Assembly (NCBI RefSeq): GCF_000711965.1
Contig: NZ_JONS01000013.1
Location: forward strand, 34,545-98,544
DNA: 64,000 nucleotides
Direction: 5' to 3'
Source: Actinomyces israelii DSM 43320
GTDB lineage: Bacteria > Actinomycetota > Actinomycetes > Actinomycetales > Actinomycetaceae
In this document: piece by piece, positions 50,027 to 58,792 of the stretch
Numbering within the stretch: position 1 is the stretch's first letter
How the letters are laid out: each line of letters starts with the position of its first letter
Program-made: the position numbers and the translations under genes
The notes under the pieces: model-generated
Database searches by the model: none
Told to the model about the DNA's origin: nothing
The model's input: the letters and a program-made list of their open reading frames with translations, nothing else

Positions 50027-51201
50027 AGGAGCTCCTCGCGCCCCTCGGCCCGCAGCCGGTCCACGACGCCCTTGACCGCCTGGGCCCGTTCGGGTGTCGT
50101 GATGAGCAGGGCGTCGGGGGTGTCGACGACGACGGCGCCCGGCACGCCCAGCAGCACGGTCCTGCGGCCGGTGGTCGAGGCCACGAGCGCGCCGGGCGAG
50201 TCCGCGGCCTCGACGTCGGCCGCCGGGCCGCCGGCCGCGGAGTCGTCCAGCACGGCGACGCCGTCGGCCGGGCCCCAGGTGCGCGCGGGCACGATCGCGG
50301 ACAGGGAGTCGAAGCCGCCGACGTCGTCCCAGCCCATGGCCGCGGGCACCATGGCCACTCCCCCGGCGGCGGCCACGGGCTCGGCGATGGCGTGGTCGAT
50401 GGCGACGGCCTCCAGGCCCGGCCAGCGCGCGGCGAGGACCTCCTCGCGCGCGGGCGCGTCCCAGGCGGCGGCGATCGCCTCGATGCCCGCGGCGAGCCGG
50501 GGCCGCTGGGCGGCGAGGTGGTCCAGCAGGACGCCCGCGCGGGCCGCGAACATGCCGGCGTTCCACCGGTAGTCGCCCGTGGCCAGGTACTGCGCCGCGG
50601 TGTGGGCGTCGGGCTTCTCGGTGAAGCCGAGGACGCGGCGCCCGTCCGGGGCCCCGGGCACGCCGATGGCATCGCCGCAGTGGATGTAGCCGAAGGCAGT
50701 GGAGGGGCCGGTCGCCTCGATGCCGATGGTCGCCACCCATCCCGCGCGCGCCAGGGCGGCGGCCTGGCGGACGGCGCCGGTGAAGGAGGCCTCGTCGGCG
50801 ATGGTGTGGTCGGCGGCGAAGGAGCCGACGACGGCGTCGCGGCCGTGGCGCGCGGCAATGACGGCGGCGGCCAGGCCGATGGCCGCCATGGAGTCCCGGG
50901 GCAGGGGCTCGGCCAGGATGTTCTCCCGCCCCACGCCGGGCAGCTGGTCGGCGACGGCGGCCACGTGCGCGACGCCGGTGACGATCGTCGTCGTGGCGGC
51001 CACGGGCGCCAGGCGCGCCACAGTGCCCTGGATGAGGGTGCGACCGGTGCCGGTCAGGTCGAGGAGGAACTTGGGGCGGCGGCGCCTGGACAGCGGCCAC
51101 AGCCGGGTGCCGGCGCCGCCGGCGGGAATGATCGCGTGAATCGGCCTGTCGGCGCTCGCATATGAGTCCCCGGCCGGGTCCTGGGCGGCGTTGTCGGTCA
51201 C
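50023..51201 (-). CDS. manC: Mannose-1-phosphate guanylyltransferase
   Basis: 392 residues. Makes GDP-mannose from GTP and mannose 1-phosphate. The nucleotide loop IIPAGGAGTRLWPLSRRRRPKFLLDL, LPRDSMAAIGLAAAVIAAR, GSFAADHTI, VLGFTEKPD and RWNAGMF are typical of the GMP-PMI family; the isomerase half is absent. GDP-mannose feeds mannolipids, glycoprotein and wall glycans. Start ATG 51201. Its stop overlaps the cdd start (GTGA), so it heads the operon with the nucleoside genes. Confidence 0.95.
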   Translation of the reverse strand: MTDNAAQDPAGDSYASADRPIHAIIPAGGAGTRLWPLSRRRRPKFLLDLTGTGRTLIQGTVARLAPVAATTTIVTGVAHVAAVADQLPGVGRENILAEPLPRDSMAAIGLAAAVIAARHGRDAVVGSFAADHTIADEASFTGAVRQAAALARAGWVATIGIEATGPSTAFGYIHCGDAIGVPGAPDGRRVLGFTEKPDAHTAAQYLATGDYRWNAGMFAARAGVLLDHLAAQRPRLAAGIEAIAAAWDAPAREEVLAARWPGLEAVAIDHAIAEPVAAAGGVAMVPAAMGWDDVGGFDSLSAIVPARTWGPADGVAVLDDSAAGGPAADVEAADSPGALVASTTGRRTVLLGVPGAVVVDTPDALLITTPERAQAVKGVVDRLRAEGREELL

Positions 51202-51289
51202 GGCCCCAGGCTAGATGATTGACTCCCGAAGAGCGCAGGGCGGGTCGGGTGGCGGGGGTGTCCAGGCGTCCGGCTCCGCGCCCCCTATG

Positions 51290-51345
51290 GCGGCCCTCTC
51301 GCCGGGATCGGTTCAGCTCCGCACCGAGACCGGTCCGAAGCGCCC
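51290..51345 (+). repeat. 22-bp-period GAGATCGGT repeat, locus A7 (2 units)
   Basis: GCCCTCTCGCC leader, cores GGGATCGGT at 51304-51312 and GAGACCGGT at 51326-51334, then CCGAAGCGCCCG, the same trailing sequence as locus A1. Confidence 0.9.
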
Positions 51346-51449
51346 GCTCGGGCATCTGCCGGTACACGGCCGCCTTTTTCTACTGCGCGGCACCGTTCGG
51401 CCCCGGGACCGGTCATCCAGGTTCCGGGGAGCCCGGGAGAAGCGGGACG

Positions 51450-51507
51450 CGAACGTACCTTCCCATCGTCAACGTACCTCTCACGCGACGAACTTCCGTT
51501 GACGGCG
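51450..51507 (+). repeat. Family B repeat, copy B2
   Basis: GAACGTACCTTCC at 51451-51463, a second AACGTACCTC at 51471-51480, then CGAACTTCCGTTGACGG. The first part matches copy B4 and the last part the reverse complement of copy B3. Confidence 0.7.
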
Positions 51508-51517
51508 CCATCTGCCG

Positions 51518-52129
51518 TCAACCGCCGTTGTCGCCTACCTGGGGCGCGGCCCGGCCGCCCGGTCCCGCCCCGGCGTCTGCGGGCCCGCCGGCGAGCGCCG
51601 GCGCGATCAGCGTCTGCCAGGAGCCGTCCTCGGCCAGGCGGTGCAGGCTGATCCGCTCGACCACGAAGCGCGCGTCGATGTCGGCGCCCGCGCGGGCCGC
51701 CGCGTCCAGGGAGTCGTCGGAGACCTCATGGGCCAGGGTGATGTGCGGGTGGAAGGGGAAGCGCAGGGCCGTGGCCAGCGGCCCGCCCTGCCGGCGCAGC
51801 ATCTGCTGGAGGACGTCGCACTGGGGCCCGCCGTCCTGGAGCGCGACGTAGACGACGGGGCTGACCGGGCGGAAGGTGCCGACCCCGCGGGCGCGCAGCA
51901 CGAACGGCGCCGTGCGCCCGGCCACCCGCTCGACGTGCGCCGCGATGGCGGGCACGTCGCCCCGCTCCACGACGGTGGGGGGCAGAAGCGTGACATGGGG
52001 CGCGATCACATGGGCCAGAGGGTCGCCCGCCCCGGCGCGCACGATGCGGACCTGTGCCGCCCAGGGCTCGGGCAGGGGGATGGTCAGCCCGACGACGCAC
52101 TGGGAGGGGGCGGGCACGGGCAGGTCCAT
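51518..52129 (-). CDS. 2H phosphoesterase superfamily (2'-5' RNA ligase-like) protein
   Basis: 203 residues from ATG 52129. Two HxT/S motifs define the 2H fold: APHVTLLPPT near residue 45 and HPHITLAHE near residue 130. Related to LigT/ThpR and cyclic phosphodiesterases acting on 2',3'-cyclic phosphates. The actual substrate is unknown. The C-terminus is Gly/Ala-rich and runs up to the repeat-containing gap. Divergent from galK. Confidence 0.87.
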   Translation of the reverse strand: MDLPVPAPSQCVVGLTIPLPEPWAAQVRIVRAGAGDPLAHVIAPHVTLLPPTVVERGDVPAIAAHVERVAGRTAPFVLRARGVGTFRPVSPVVYVALQDGGPQCDVLQQMLRRQGGPLATALRFPFHPHITLAHEVSDDSLDAAARAGADIDARFVVERISLHRLAEDGSWQTLIAPALAGGPADAGAGPGGRAAPQVGDNGG

Positions 52130-52325
52130 GTCACCTCCGTCAGGCCGGGGATGTGTCAGATCGTCTGAGGGGACACTACCGCACGCGACGGCGCCGCCCC
52201 AGGCCTCGCAGCGCCCGCTCGCTCTCGGCTTGGGGCGCACGGCTCGGCGCGCGCCGGTGGCGCCCTCTGGCAGAATTGCGAGCAGTATCCGCCCCTCCGC
52301 CGAGCCGCAGCCCCAGGAGCCTGTT

Positions 52326-53627
52326 ATGAACGACACCCCGACCCCCGCCGTCGCTGGCGCCGCGCCCGTCTTCTCCCCGGCCCTGAGTCCGCGGGAGGGC
52401 GCCGCTGCCGCCGCCGCCCTGCTGCGCGAGGCCCTCGGCGGGGAGCCCGACGGCGTGTGGTACGCGCCGGGACGCGTCAACATCATTGGCGAGCACACGG
52501 ACTACAACGGCGGGCTCGCCCTGCCCATCGCCCTGCCCCACCGCGCCTTCCTGGCGCTGCGGCGCCGCGAGGACCGGGCGGTGCGGCTCGTGTCCTCCCA
52601 GGCGCGTCAGAGCATCGACGTCCTGGACCTGGACACCGTCGGCCCCAGGGGCACGCCCGGCGAGGTGCGCGGCTGGAGCGCCTACATCGCCGGCGTGGCC
52701 TGGGCTCTGGAGCGCGACGGGCTGGGCCCGCTGTCGGGCTTCGACGCCGCCCTGGTCTCCTGCGTGCCCCTGGGCGGGGGCCTGTCCTCCTCGGCGGCCC
52801 TGGAGTGCGCCGCGGCGGTGGCGCTGGACGCGGTCGACGGCCTCGCCCTGGCGGGCCCGGCGGATGCGCCCGACGACGCCGGCCGCGCGCGCCTGGTGAC
52901 GGCCTGCGTGCGGGCGGAGAACGAGGTGGCGGGCGCCCCCACCGGCGGCATGGACCAGTCCGCGTCCCTGCGCTGCCGCGCCGGTCGCGCCCTGCGGCTG
53001 GACTGCCGCACCGGCGGGGTCGAGCAGGTCCCCTTCGACCTGGCTGGCGCCGGGCTGGCGCTGCTGGTCATCGACACCAGGGCCAAGCACTCCCTGGTGG
53101 ACGGGCAGTACGGCGCACGGCGGGCCGCCTGCGAGAGGGCCGCCCGCCTTCTCGGCGTCGAGCTGCTGGCCGACGTCCCGCCCGACGAGCTCGATGCGCA
53201 CCTGGGCCGTCTGGCGGGCTGCGGCGAGGCGGACGCCGACGAGCTGGTCAGGCGCACCCGGCACGTCGTGACCGAGATCGACCGGACGCGCCGCCTCGTG
53301 GCGCTGCTCGAGGACGACCGCCCTCTTGCCGGCGCGAAGCTGGAGGAGGCCGGGGCCCTGATGAACGCCAGCCACGACTCGCTGCGCGAGGACTACGAGT
53401 GCACCTGCCCCGAGCTGGACGCGGCCGTGGAGGCGGCCCGCGCGGCGGGCGCCCACGGGGCCCGGATGACCGGCGGGGGCTTCGGCGGCTCCGCGATCGC
53501 CCTGGTCGACGCCGGCTCCGCCGACGCCGTCGCCCGCGCCGTCGTCCGCGCCTACGCCGAGGCGGGCTTCACGGCCCCGGCCTTCCTGAACGCGCTCCCC
53601 TCCGCTCCGGCCGGCCGTCTGGCGTGA
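52326..53627 (+). CDS. galK: Galactokinase
   Basis: 433 residues, GHMP kinase family. The galactose-recognition signature GRVNIIGEHTDYNGG starts about residue 48. The ATP loop is VPLGGGLSSSAALE and the C-terminal motif MTGGGFGGSAIALVDAG. Catalytic Asp in GGMDQSAS. Phosphorylates galactose at C1 for the Leloir pathway; galT/galE are not in the window. Start ATG 52326. A very strong hairpin follows. Confidence 0.97.
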   Translation: MNDTPTPAVAGAAPVFSPALSPREGAAAAAALLREALGGEPDGVWYAPGRVNIIGEHTDYNGGLALPIALPHRAFLALRRREDRAVRLVSSQARQSIDVLDLDTVGPRGTPGEVRGWSAYIAGVAWALERDGLGPLSGFDAALVSCVPLGGGLSSSAALECAAAVALDAVDGLALAGPADAPDDAGRARLVTACVRAENEVAGAPTGGMDQSASLRCRAGRALRLDCRTGGVEQVPFDLAGAGLALLVIDTRAKHSLVDGQYGARRAACERAARLLGVELLADVPPDELDAHLGRLAGCGEADADELVRRTRHVVTEIDRTRRLVALLEDDRPLAGAKLEEAGALMNASHDSLREDYECTCPELDAAVEAARAAGAHGARMTGGGFGGSAIALVDAGSADAVARAVVRAYAEAGFTAPAFLNALPSAPAGRLA

Positions 53628-53693
53628 GGCCGACCCGGGCCCGTCGTCATCCCTCCGAAGGCTGATTCCCGCTCGGGCGTCCTCCTTTGGTCA

Positions 53694-53729
53694 CAGGGGC
53701 GGTTCCTCCTTCAGGAGGAACCGCCCCTG
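53694..53729 (+). terminator. Strong 17-bp hairpin terminator after galK
   Basis: CAGGGGCGGTTCCTCCT (53694-53710) pairs perfectly with AGGAGGAACCGCCCCTG (53713-53729); the functional loop is a few bases. It lies 67 bases after the galK stop. Confidence 0.85.
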
Positions 53730-53837
53730 CCCGCGAGGGCCATAGGCTTGCATCAATTCCCTTACACGGCACAGCGGTCGTCTGATTGCGCCGCGTTCCC
53801 AGGAGCCCGCCAGGCCGGGGCACAACCGGAGACTCAC

Positions 53838-54893
53838 ATGAAGAAATACGTCCTACCCACCGTCAAGGTTCTCATCGCCGTCGTCATCGCGATCGCGCTG
53901 GCGAAGATCGCCTTCTTCCCCGAGCAGAAGGGCCAGAACCGCGCGGACATCGCCTCCGGGCTCGAGCTGACGGCGCGGACGACGACCGCCACGGTCGGCG
54001 ACATCGCCAGCACGGTGGAGGTCAAGGGCCAGATCGTCCAGGACAAGGCCGTCGAGGTGAAGGCCACCCTGAGCGGCGTCGTCGATTCTCTCGCCGTGGT
54101 CAAGGACGCCATGGTCACCCAGGGCGAGCCCCTGCTCTACCTGAAGAAGACCGAGCCGCAGGCGCCCACGACCGGCACCGATGCCGACGGCAACCCGACC
54201 AGCACGCCCACGGCCGACAAGGTCACCTGGGGAACCGTGTACGCCCCGGTGGGCGGCAAGGTGTCCTTCAACGTCATTGAGAACCAGGAGACGACCGTCG
54301 GTATGGTCGTGGCCACCATCACCCCGCAGACCTACTCCGCCACCGGCAATATCACGGCCTCCCAGCAGTACCGGCTCACCAACGCCCCGGCCGCGGCGAC
54401 CATCTCGGTGGCGGAGGGCCCGGCGCCCTTCTCCTGCTCGGATCTGAGCATCGGCACGAAGGCGAGCACGTCCACCACCACCGGCCAGGACGGCAGCACC
54501 ACGACGACCACCGGGGAGGGCACCAAGGTCGAGGTCCGCTGCTCCGTGCCGTCCGACCAGAAGGTCTTCGCGGGCCTCAAGGTCACCATCGGCATTGACG
54601 CGGGCTCGGCCACCGGGGCGGTCCTGGTCCCCGTGACCGCGGTGGAGGGGTCGGTGACGACGGGGAACGTCTGGGTCGTCACCGACCCCGACAACCCGAA
54701 GGGCGCCGAGAAGCGCGAGGTCTCCCTGGGCATCAACGACGGCACCAGCATCCAGGTCACCGACGGCCTGGCCGAGGGCGAGACGATCCTCCAGTACGTG
54801 CCCGGCAAGGACATCGTCCGCAACGGCCCGCCCAACACGTGCGAGGCCGACAACTCCGCCTGCTACGACGAGAACGGCCAGGAGATCCTGTGA
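53838..54893 (+). CDS. Efflux RND/MacA-type periplasmic adaptor subunit
   Basis: 351 residues. A single N-terminal membrane anchor (VLIAVVIAIALAKIAFF, about residues 11-27) precedes a HlyD-like beta-barrel/lipoyl arrangement: TVEVKGQIVQDKAVEVKATLSGVVDSLAV and APVGGKVSFNVIENQETTVGM are the two lipoyl halves. The long coiled-coil hairpin of Gram-negative adaptors is missing, as usual in Gram-positives. Start ATG 53838; an upstream in-frame ATG at 53748 gives a poor N-terminus. First gene of a MacAB-like operon, overlapping the ATPase gene by four bases. Confidence 0.9.
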   Translation: MKKYVLPTVKVLIAVVIAIALAKIAFFPEQKGQNRADIASGLELTARTTTATVGDIASTVEVKGQIVQDKAVEVKATLSGVVDSLAVVKDAMVTQGEPLLYLKKTEPQAPTTGTDADGNPTSTPTADKVTWGTVYAPVGGKVSFNVIENQETTVGMVVATITPQTYSATGNITASQQYRLTNAPAAATISVAEGPAPFSCSDLSIGTKASTSTTTGQDGSTTTTTGEGTKVEVRCSVPSDQKVFAGLKVTIGIDAGSATGAVLVPVTAVEGSVTTGNVWVVTDPDNPKGAEKREVSLGINDGTSIQVTDGLAEGETILQYVPGKDIVRNGPPNTCEADNSACYDENGQEIL

Positions 54894-55696
54894 GCCCCGA
54901 CCCGCTGATCAGGCTGCGGGGCATCACGCGCACCTTCACGGTCCCCGACTCCCCGCCGCTGACGATCCTCACCGGCCTCGACCTGGACGTCCACCCCGGC
55001 GAGCATGTGGCCATTGTCGGCCGCTCCGGGACCGGCAAGTCGACCCTGCTCAACACCCTCGGGCTGATCGACACCCCGACATCCGGCACCTACCACCTCA
55101 CGGGCATCGACACGGCCAGGCTCAGCGAGGGCCGCCGCGCCCACCTGCGCGGCGAGACCTTCGGATTCGTCTTCCAGTCCTTCAACCTCATCAGCGGCCT
55201 GACGACCACAGAGAACGTGGCGGCCCCGCTCCTGTACGACCACGGCACGGCCTTCTGGAGGCGCGTCTCCCGCGCGAAGGAGCTCCTGGACGCCGTCGGG
55301 CTGGCAAGCAAGACGGGCCTGGCCATCGGACGGCTGTCGGGGGGCGAGCAGCAGCGGGTCGCCATCGCCCGGGCGCTGGCCCGGCGCCCCCGCGTCATCC
55401 TGGCCGACGAGCCGACCGGCGCCCTCGACGTCGACACCGGGGCCACCGTCATGGACCTGCTGGAGAAGCAGTGCCACGACACCGGTGCGGCGCTCATCCT
55501 CATCACTCACGACCTGGCCGTGGCCGGGCGGGCGCACACCCAGTACCGCCTCGAGCACGGGGTCCTGACCCCGATCTCGGTGACCCGCAGGCAAGTGGGC
55601 TCCCTGGAGGAGTTCGGCGAGATCCAACTCGGCCCGCCCGACGGCGCCGGCCGGGGCGCCGACGTCAACGCAGTGGCAGTGGGAGGCGCCAGATGA
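54890..55696 (+). CDS. ABC transporter ATP-binding protein (MacB/LolD type)
   Basis: 268 residues from GTG 54890. Walker A GRSGTGKSTLLNTLGLID, Q-loop GFVFQSFNLISGLTTTENV, signature LSGGEQQRVAIARALA, Walker B VILADEPTGALD and switch His in LILITHDLAVAG. The 45-residue tail after the core is Gly/Val-rich. Coupled both ways by 4-bp overlaps with the adaptor and permease genes. Probable role: export of a peptide, lipid or antimicrobial. Confidence 0.95.
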   Translation: MSPDPLIRLRGITRTFTVPDSPPLTILTGLDLDVHPGEHVAIVGRSGTGKSTLLNTLGLIDTPTSGTYHLTGIDTARLSEGRRAHLRGETFGFVFQSFNLISGLTTTENVAAPLLYDHGTAFWRRVSRAKELLDAVGLASKTGLAIGRLSGGEQQRVAIARALARRPRVILADEPTGALDVDTGATVMDLLEKQCHDTGAALILITHDLAVAGRAHTQYRLEHGVLTPISVTRRQVGSLEEFGEIQLGPPDGAGRGADVNAVAVGGAR

Positions 55697-57144
55697 GGCT
55701 CTTCGCGGGGGCCGGCGGCCTGGCGACGGGATTCGTCGGTGCCATCATTGAGGCGTGGGCGCAGCTGCGCATCGGCAAGCTCCGGGTGCTGCTCTCGCTG
55801 GTGGGGGTCGCGGTGGCCGTGGCCGCCATGGCCTTCGTCATCGCCGTGGGACAGATCTCGGTGTCCGCCATCAACTCTCAGATCGAGCAGTACGGCGGAC
55901 GCTCCGGCACGGTCACCATCAACGTCTCCCCCACCGGGAAGGACGTGACCGCCTCGGGCCAGGGCGACTCCACCGGCTCTGACGGCTCTGAGGACGCCGG
56001 CTCCGGGGAGTCCGGCTCCGGGGCCTCGGGCGCCGCGCAGGCCGGCTCCGGGCAGGGCTCCGGGCAGACGGGCTCCGGGGCGGATGGCGCGGCGCCGTCG
56101 AAGACGACGTCGGCGGCGACCTCCGACAGGGTCAGCACCGCGCTGGCGTCCTTCGTCTCCCGGTACGAGGCGAGCTCGTGGGCGACCAGCTACACCACGA
56201 AGGTGCGCTTCGCCTTCCCCGACGGGCCGCGCCAGGTGTCCACCCAGGCGGTGAGCCTGGGGTACGGGACGCTGCACCACACGCCGGTGGCCCAGGGCCG
56301 CTGGTTCAGCGGCGACGACGCTGACGACCTCTCCCCGACGCTGGTCGTCTCCCAGGGCTTCCTCGAGAACCTCGGCGTCTCCGAGCTCACGGAGCCGATC
56401 ACCATCACCTCCTACACCCCCGTGCGCACCACCTTCACCATTGTGGGGGTGCTCAAGCCCGACGAGAACGCGAGCTCGCCCTACTGCACCACCACCAACG
56501 CCGACGGCGATGACATCCCCTGCCCGCAGCCGCTGTCGGCATTCGTGCTGGCGGACTCCTATGAGCAGCAGCTGTCCGAGCAGACCGAGCGCCCCATACC
56601 GACGCTCGAGATCTGGGCCGGGAAGGACGAGGCCAAGCAGGTCAAGGAGCTCGCCAAGCGGAACCTGGACGCCCAGTTCGGGAAGGGGTCCACTCAGGTG
56701 AGCGACAACCTGGCGATCTCCAACGCGGGCGTGAGCGCGGACGCCTTCACCACGGTGGTGACCGGCGCGGGCGTCTTCATTATGATCCTGGGCGCCCTGA
56801 GCCTGGTGAACATCTCGCTGGTCACGGTCCGTCAGCGCATCCACGAGATCGGGGTGAGGCGCTCCTTCGGGGCGACGAGTCGACGGATCTTCTTCTCCAT
56901 TATGCTGGAGTCGGTGGTGGCGACCGTGGTGGCCGGCGTCGTCGGCGTCGGCATGGCGATCGTGGCGCTCAGAATGGTGCCGCTCAGCTCCGTGCTGGGG
57001 ATCCCGACGGCGTCCAATCCGCCCTTCCCCATGGTGGCGGCCATTATCGGGCTGCTGGCGGCAACCGGGGTCGGGGCCCTGTCCGGCATCATCCCGGCGA
57101 TCGTGGCCGTGCGCATCCGCCCCATCGACGCCATCCGCTACTGA
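55693..57144 (+). CDS. MacB-like ABC transporter permease (FtsX family)
   Basis: 483 residues. One N-terminal helix (VLLSLVGVAVAVAAMAFVIAVG) is followed by a large extracytoplasmic MacB_PCD domain. This domain carries an insertion of about 60 Gly/Ser/Ala/Asp residues (ASGQGDSTGSDGSEDAG...), presumably a flexible wall-spanning loop. Three C-terminal helices contain the FtsX signature VRQRIHEIGVRRSFGATSRRI. Start ATG overlaps the ATPase stop (ATGA). The stop lies in a 12-bp tandem repeat, giving a ladder of in-frame stops. Confidence 0.94.
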   Translation: MRLFAGAGGLATGFVGAIIEAWAQLRIGKLRVLLSLVGVAVAVAAMAFVIAVGQISVSAINSQIEQYGGRSGTVTINVSPTGKDVTASGQGDSTGSDGSEDAGSGESGSGASGAAQAGSGQGSGQTGSGADGAAPSKTTSAATSDRVSTALASFVSRYEASSWATSYTTKVRFAFPDGPRQVSTQAVSLGYGTLHHTPVAQGRWFSGDDADDLSPTLVVSQGFLENLGVSELTEPITITSYTPVRTTFTIVGVLKPDENASSPYCTTTNADGDDIPCPQPLSAFVLADSYEQQLSEQTERPIPTLEIWAGKDEAKQVKELAKRNLDAQFGKGSTQVSDNLAISNAGVSADAFTTVVTGAGVFIMILGALSLVNISLVTVRQRIHEIGVRRSFGATSRRIFFSIMLESVVATVVAGVVGVGMAIVALRMVPLSSVLGIPTASNPPFPMVAAIIGLLAATGVGALSGIIPAIVAVRIRPIDAIRY

Positions 57145-57192
57145 ATCCGCTACTGAATCCGCTGCTGAATCCGCTGCTGAATCCGCTGCTGA
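57133..57192 (+). repeat. 12-bp tandem repeat at permease stop codon
   Basis: Five copies of ATCCGCTRCTGA starting at 57133, 57145, 57157, 57169 and 57181. The first copy is the last four codons (Ile-Arg-Tyr-stop) of the permease. The others repeat in frame, each with its own TGA. Confidence 0.95.
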
Positions 57193-57261
57193 GCCGCAGA
57201 CGTCGGGGGAAAGCGAGTGTCCCGGCCAGGGTGCCATTGTGACTGGCCGTACCCTGGCCCC

Positions 57262-58110
57262 ATGCGCATCGCCACTGTCAACGTCAACGGCATTCGGGCC
57301 GCGGCCCGCAAGGGTATTTCGGGGTGGCTGAAGGCCAGCGCGCCCGATATCCTCCTGCTCCAGGAGGTCCGCGCGGACGAGGGGACGGCGTCCGGCCTCC
57401 TGCCCGGATACCGCTGCGAGGTCTGGCCGTGTCGTATCCGGGGGCGAGCAGGGGTCGCCGTCGCCGTGCGCGAGGACAGCGGGGTCGTTGTGGGGCAGGT
57501 TCGGCGCGGCGTTGCGGCGCAGGACGCCGTCGAGCCCGACGTCGACTCGGGCCGGTGGCTGGAGGTGGACCTCGCCGTGGAGGGCGCCCCGTGCTCCGAG
57601 GGCGCGGGCCGACACACGTTCACCGTGGTGTCGGCCTACCTGCACTCGGGCCAGCTGGGCACCGAGAAGATGGACCAGAAGTACGCCCACCTGGAGCTCG
57701 TGGACGCGCGCATGGCCGAGCTGCTGGCCTCCAGCGAGTCCGGCGGCCCCCAGGTCGTCATGGCCGGGGACCTCAATGTGGTCCGCTCCGAGCAGGACAT
57801 TAAGAACTGGAAGCCGAACCACAACAAGACCGCCGGGGTCATGGACGAGGAGATCGCCCATCTGGAGGGCTGGTTCGCCGCCGGCTGGATCGATGTAGCC
57901 CGCCGGCTGGCACCGCGCGAGCAGGGGCCCTACACGTGGTGGTCCCAGCGCGGCAAGGCCTTCGACAACAATGCGGGATGGCGCCTCGACTACCAGGTGA
58001 CCACGCCGCGCCTGGCCGAGCGGGCCTCCTCCTTCACCGTGGACCGCGCCGACTCCTACGCCTCCAGATGGTCCGACCACGCCCCCCTGGTCATTGACTA
58101 CGCCTTCTAA
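57262..58110 (+). CDS. xth: Exodeoxyribonuclease III
   Basis: 282 residues, ExoIII/APE1 family AP endonuclease and 3'-5' exonuclease for base-excision repair. MRIATVNVNGIRAA, DILLLQEVRADE (metal Glu), VSAYLHSGQLG, VVMAGDLNVVRSEQDIKNWKPN (catalytic Asp/Asn), WRLDYQVTTP and WSDHAPLVIDYAF (catalytic His). Start ATG 57262. No operon partner: repeats follow on both sides. Confidence 0.96.
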   Translation: MRIATVNVNGIRAAARKGISGWLKASAPDILLLQEVRADEGTASGLLPGYRCEVWPCRIRGRAGVAVAVREDSGVVVGQVRRGVAAQDAVEPDVDSGRWLEVDLAVEGAPCSEGAGRHTFTVVSAYLHSGQLGTEKMDQKYAHLELVDARMAELLASSESGGPQVVMAGDLNVVRSEQDIKNWKPNHNKTAGVMDEEIAHLEGWFAAGWIDVARRLAPREQGPYTWWSQRGKAFDNNAGWRLDYQVTTPRLAERASSFTVDRADSYASRWSDHAPLVIDYAF

Positions 58111-58128
58111 GGGACTCGCCAGTAGGGG

Positions 58129-58200
58129 CGCCCCCTCGCCGAGATCGGTAGTACTCCGGCTCGAGATCGGTCGAAACCCGCGCCGAGATCGGTCCGCCCC
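58129..58200 (+). repeat. 22-bp-period GAGATCGGT repeat, locus A8 (3 units)
   Basis: GCCCCCTCGCC leader, cores at 58141-58149, 58163-58171 and 58185-58193, exact 22-bp steps. It lies 20-30 bases after the exonuclease III stop. Confidence 0.95.
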
Positions 58201-58244
58201 CGGCCGCGCGGACCCGCCGGGCCGGCAGGACGGGCTCAGCCCGA

Positions 58245-58270
58245 CGTCAACGGAAGTTCTTTCACGTTCC
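58245..58270 (-). repeat. Family B repeat, copy B3 (short)
   Basis: Minus strand GGAACGTGAAAGAACTTCC then GTTGACG. It shares GGAACGTGAA with copies B1/B4 and GAACTTCCGTTGACG with copy B2. Confidence 0.6.
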
Positions 58271-58373
58271 GGCCGGGCGCTCGGACGCCGCGGCACGTCC
58301 CTCTTACCCGCGTGGCAGCGGACGCGGGCCGGACCGGCCATGCGATGCGACAATGGGAGGGCCGGGCCGCACA

Positions 58374-58497
58374 GGTGTCCGTCAGAATGACATTGACCGT
58401 CCGCCCCTCCGGGACGCGAGTGGAGAACCGCGTGATTGCAGGCATCTCTTCAAGAGGTACAGCGCCTTGAGTCTCCAATGTCATTCTGACGGACACC
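58374..58497. mobile_element. 124-bp MITE-like element with 22-bp terminal inverted repeats
   Basis: The left end begins GGTGTCCGTCAGAATGACAT (arm 58374-58395). The right end is its perfect inverted copy (58476-58497), ending ATGTCATTCTGACGGACACC. The 80-base interior has no gene. No target duplication is obvious (flanks GCCGCACA and CGCCTCCC). It fits a non-autonomous insertion remnant, or a giant hairpin. Confidence 0.65.
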
Positions 58498-58656
58498 CGC
58501 CTCCCGAGCCCCTGCCCCACGCACGGGTGCCGGGGCCGATCGGGCGGCCGTGCGGATGAGAACGTCGACCTCGGGGATGCGCGTTCCTGAGTGACTGACT
58601 CCGACGGTGCGCGGGCCGGGCGGGCGGCGCGCCCAACGTCAACGTCAGTCCGTCAC

Positions 58657-58734
58657 GTGAACGTACCTTCCTCCCGTCCTTCTGGGGGTGGTGCTCAGCA
58701 GGATGGGAGAAACACGCTGGGAAGGTGCGTTCAC
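58657..58734. repeat. Family B repeat, copy B4 (inverted pair)
   Basis: GTGAACGTACCTTCC at 58657-58671 faces GGAAGGTGCGTTCAC at 58720-58734 (14 of 15 pair) around 48 bases. The whole block resembles copy B1 in reverse complement. Confidence 0.85.
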
Positions 58735-58792
58735 GTTCCGGCGCGTCCCGAGCAGGCGCCCGAGGCGACCCTGTGCGCCTCCCGGCCGCTCC

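Larger units (their letters stand above)
51202..51517. other. 316-bp gap with repeats A7 and B2
   Basis: Between the manC start and the 3' end of the 2H phosphoesterase gene. It holds a family A copy (51290-51345) and a family B copy (51450-51507); no gene seen. Promoter elements for manC should lie at the left end. Confidence 0.6.

Noticed and set aside
53748-53837. Earlier start for the MacA-like adaptor
   Set aside because: The added 30 residues put a polar segment before the membrane anchor; ATG 53838 gives the typical Lys-Lys-anchor N-terminus.
58374-58497. Rho-independent terminator of the lipoprotein gene
   Set aside because: The arms are 22 bp and separated by 80 bases, and the element is almost 400 bp beyond the gene end, unlike a terminator.
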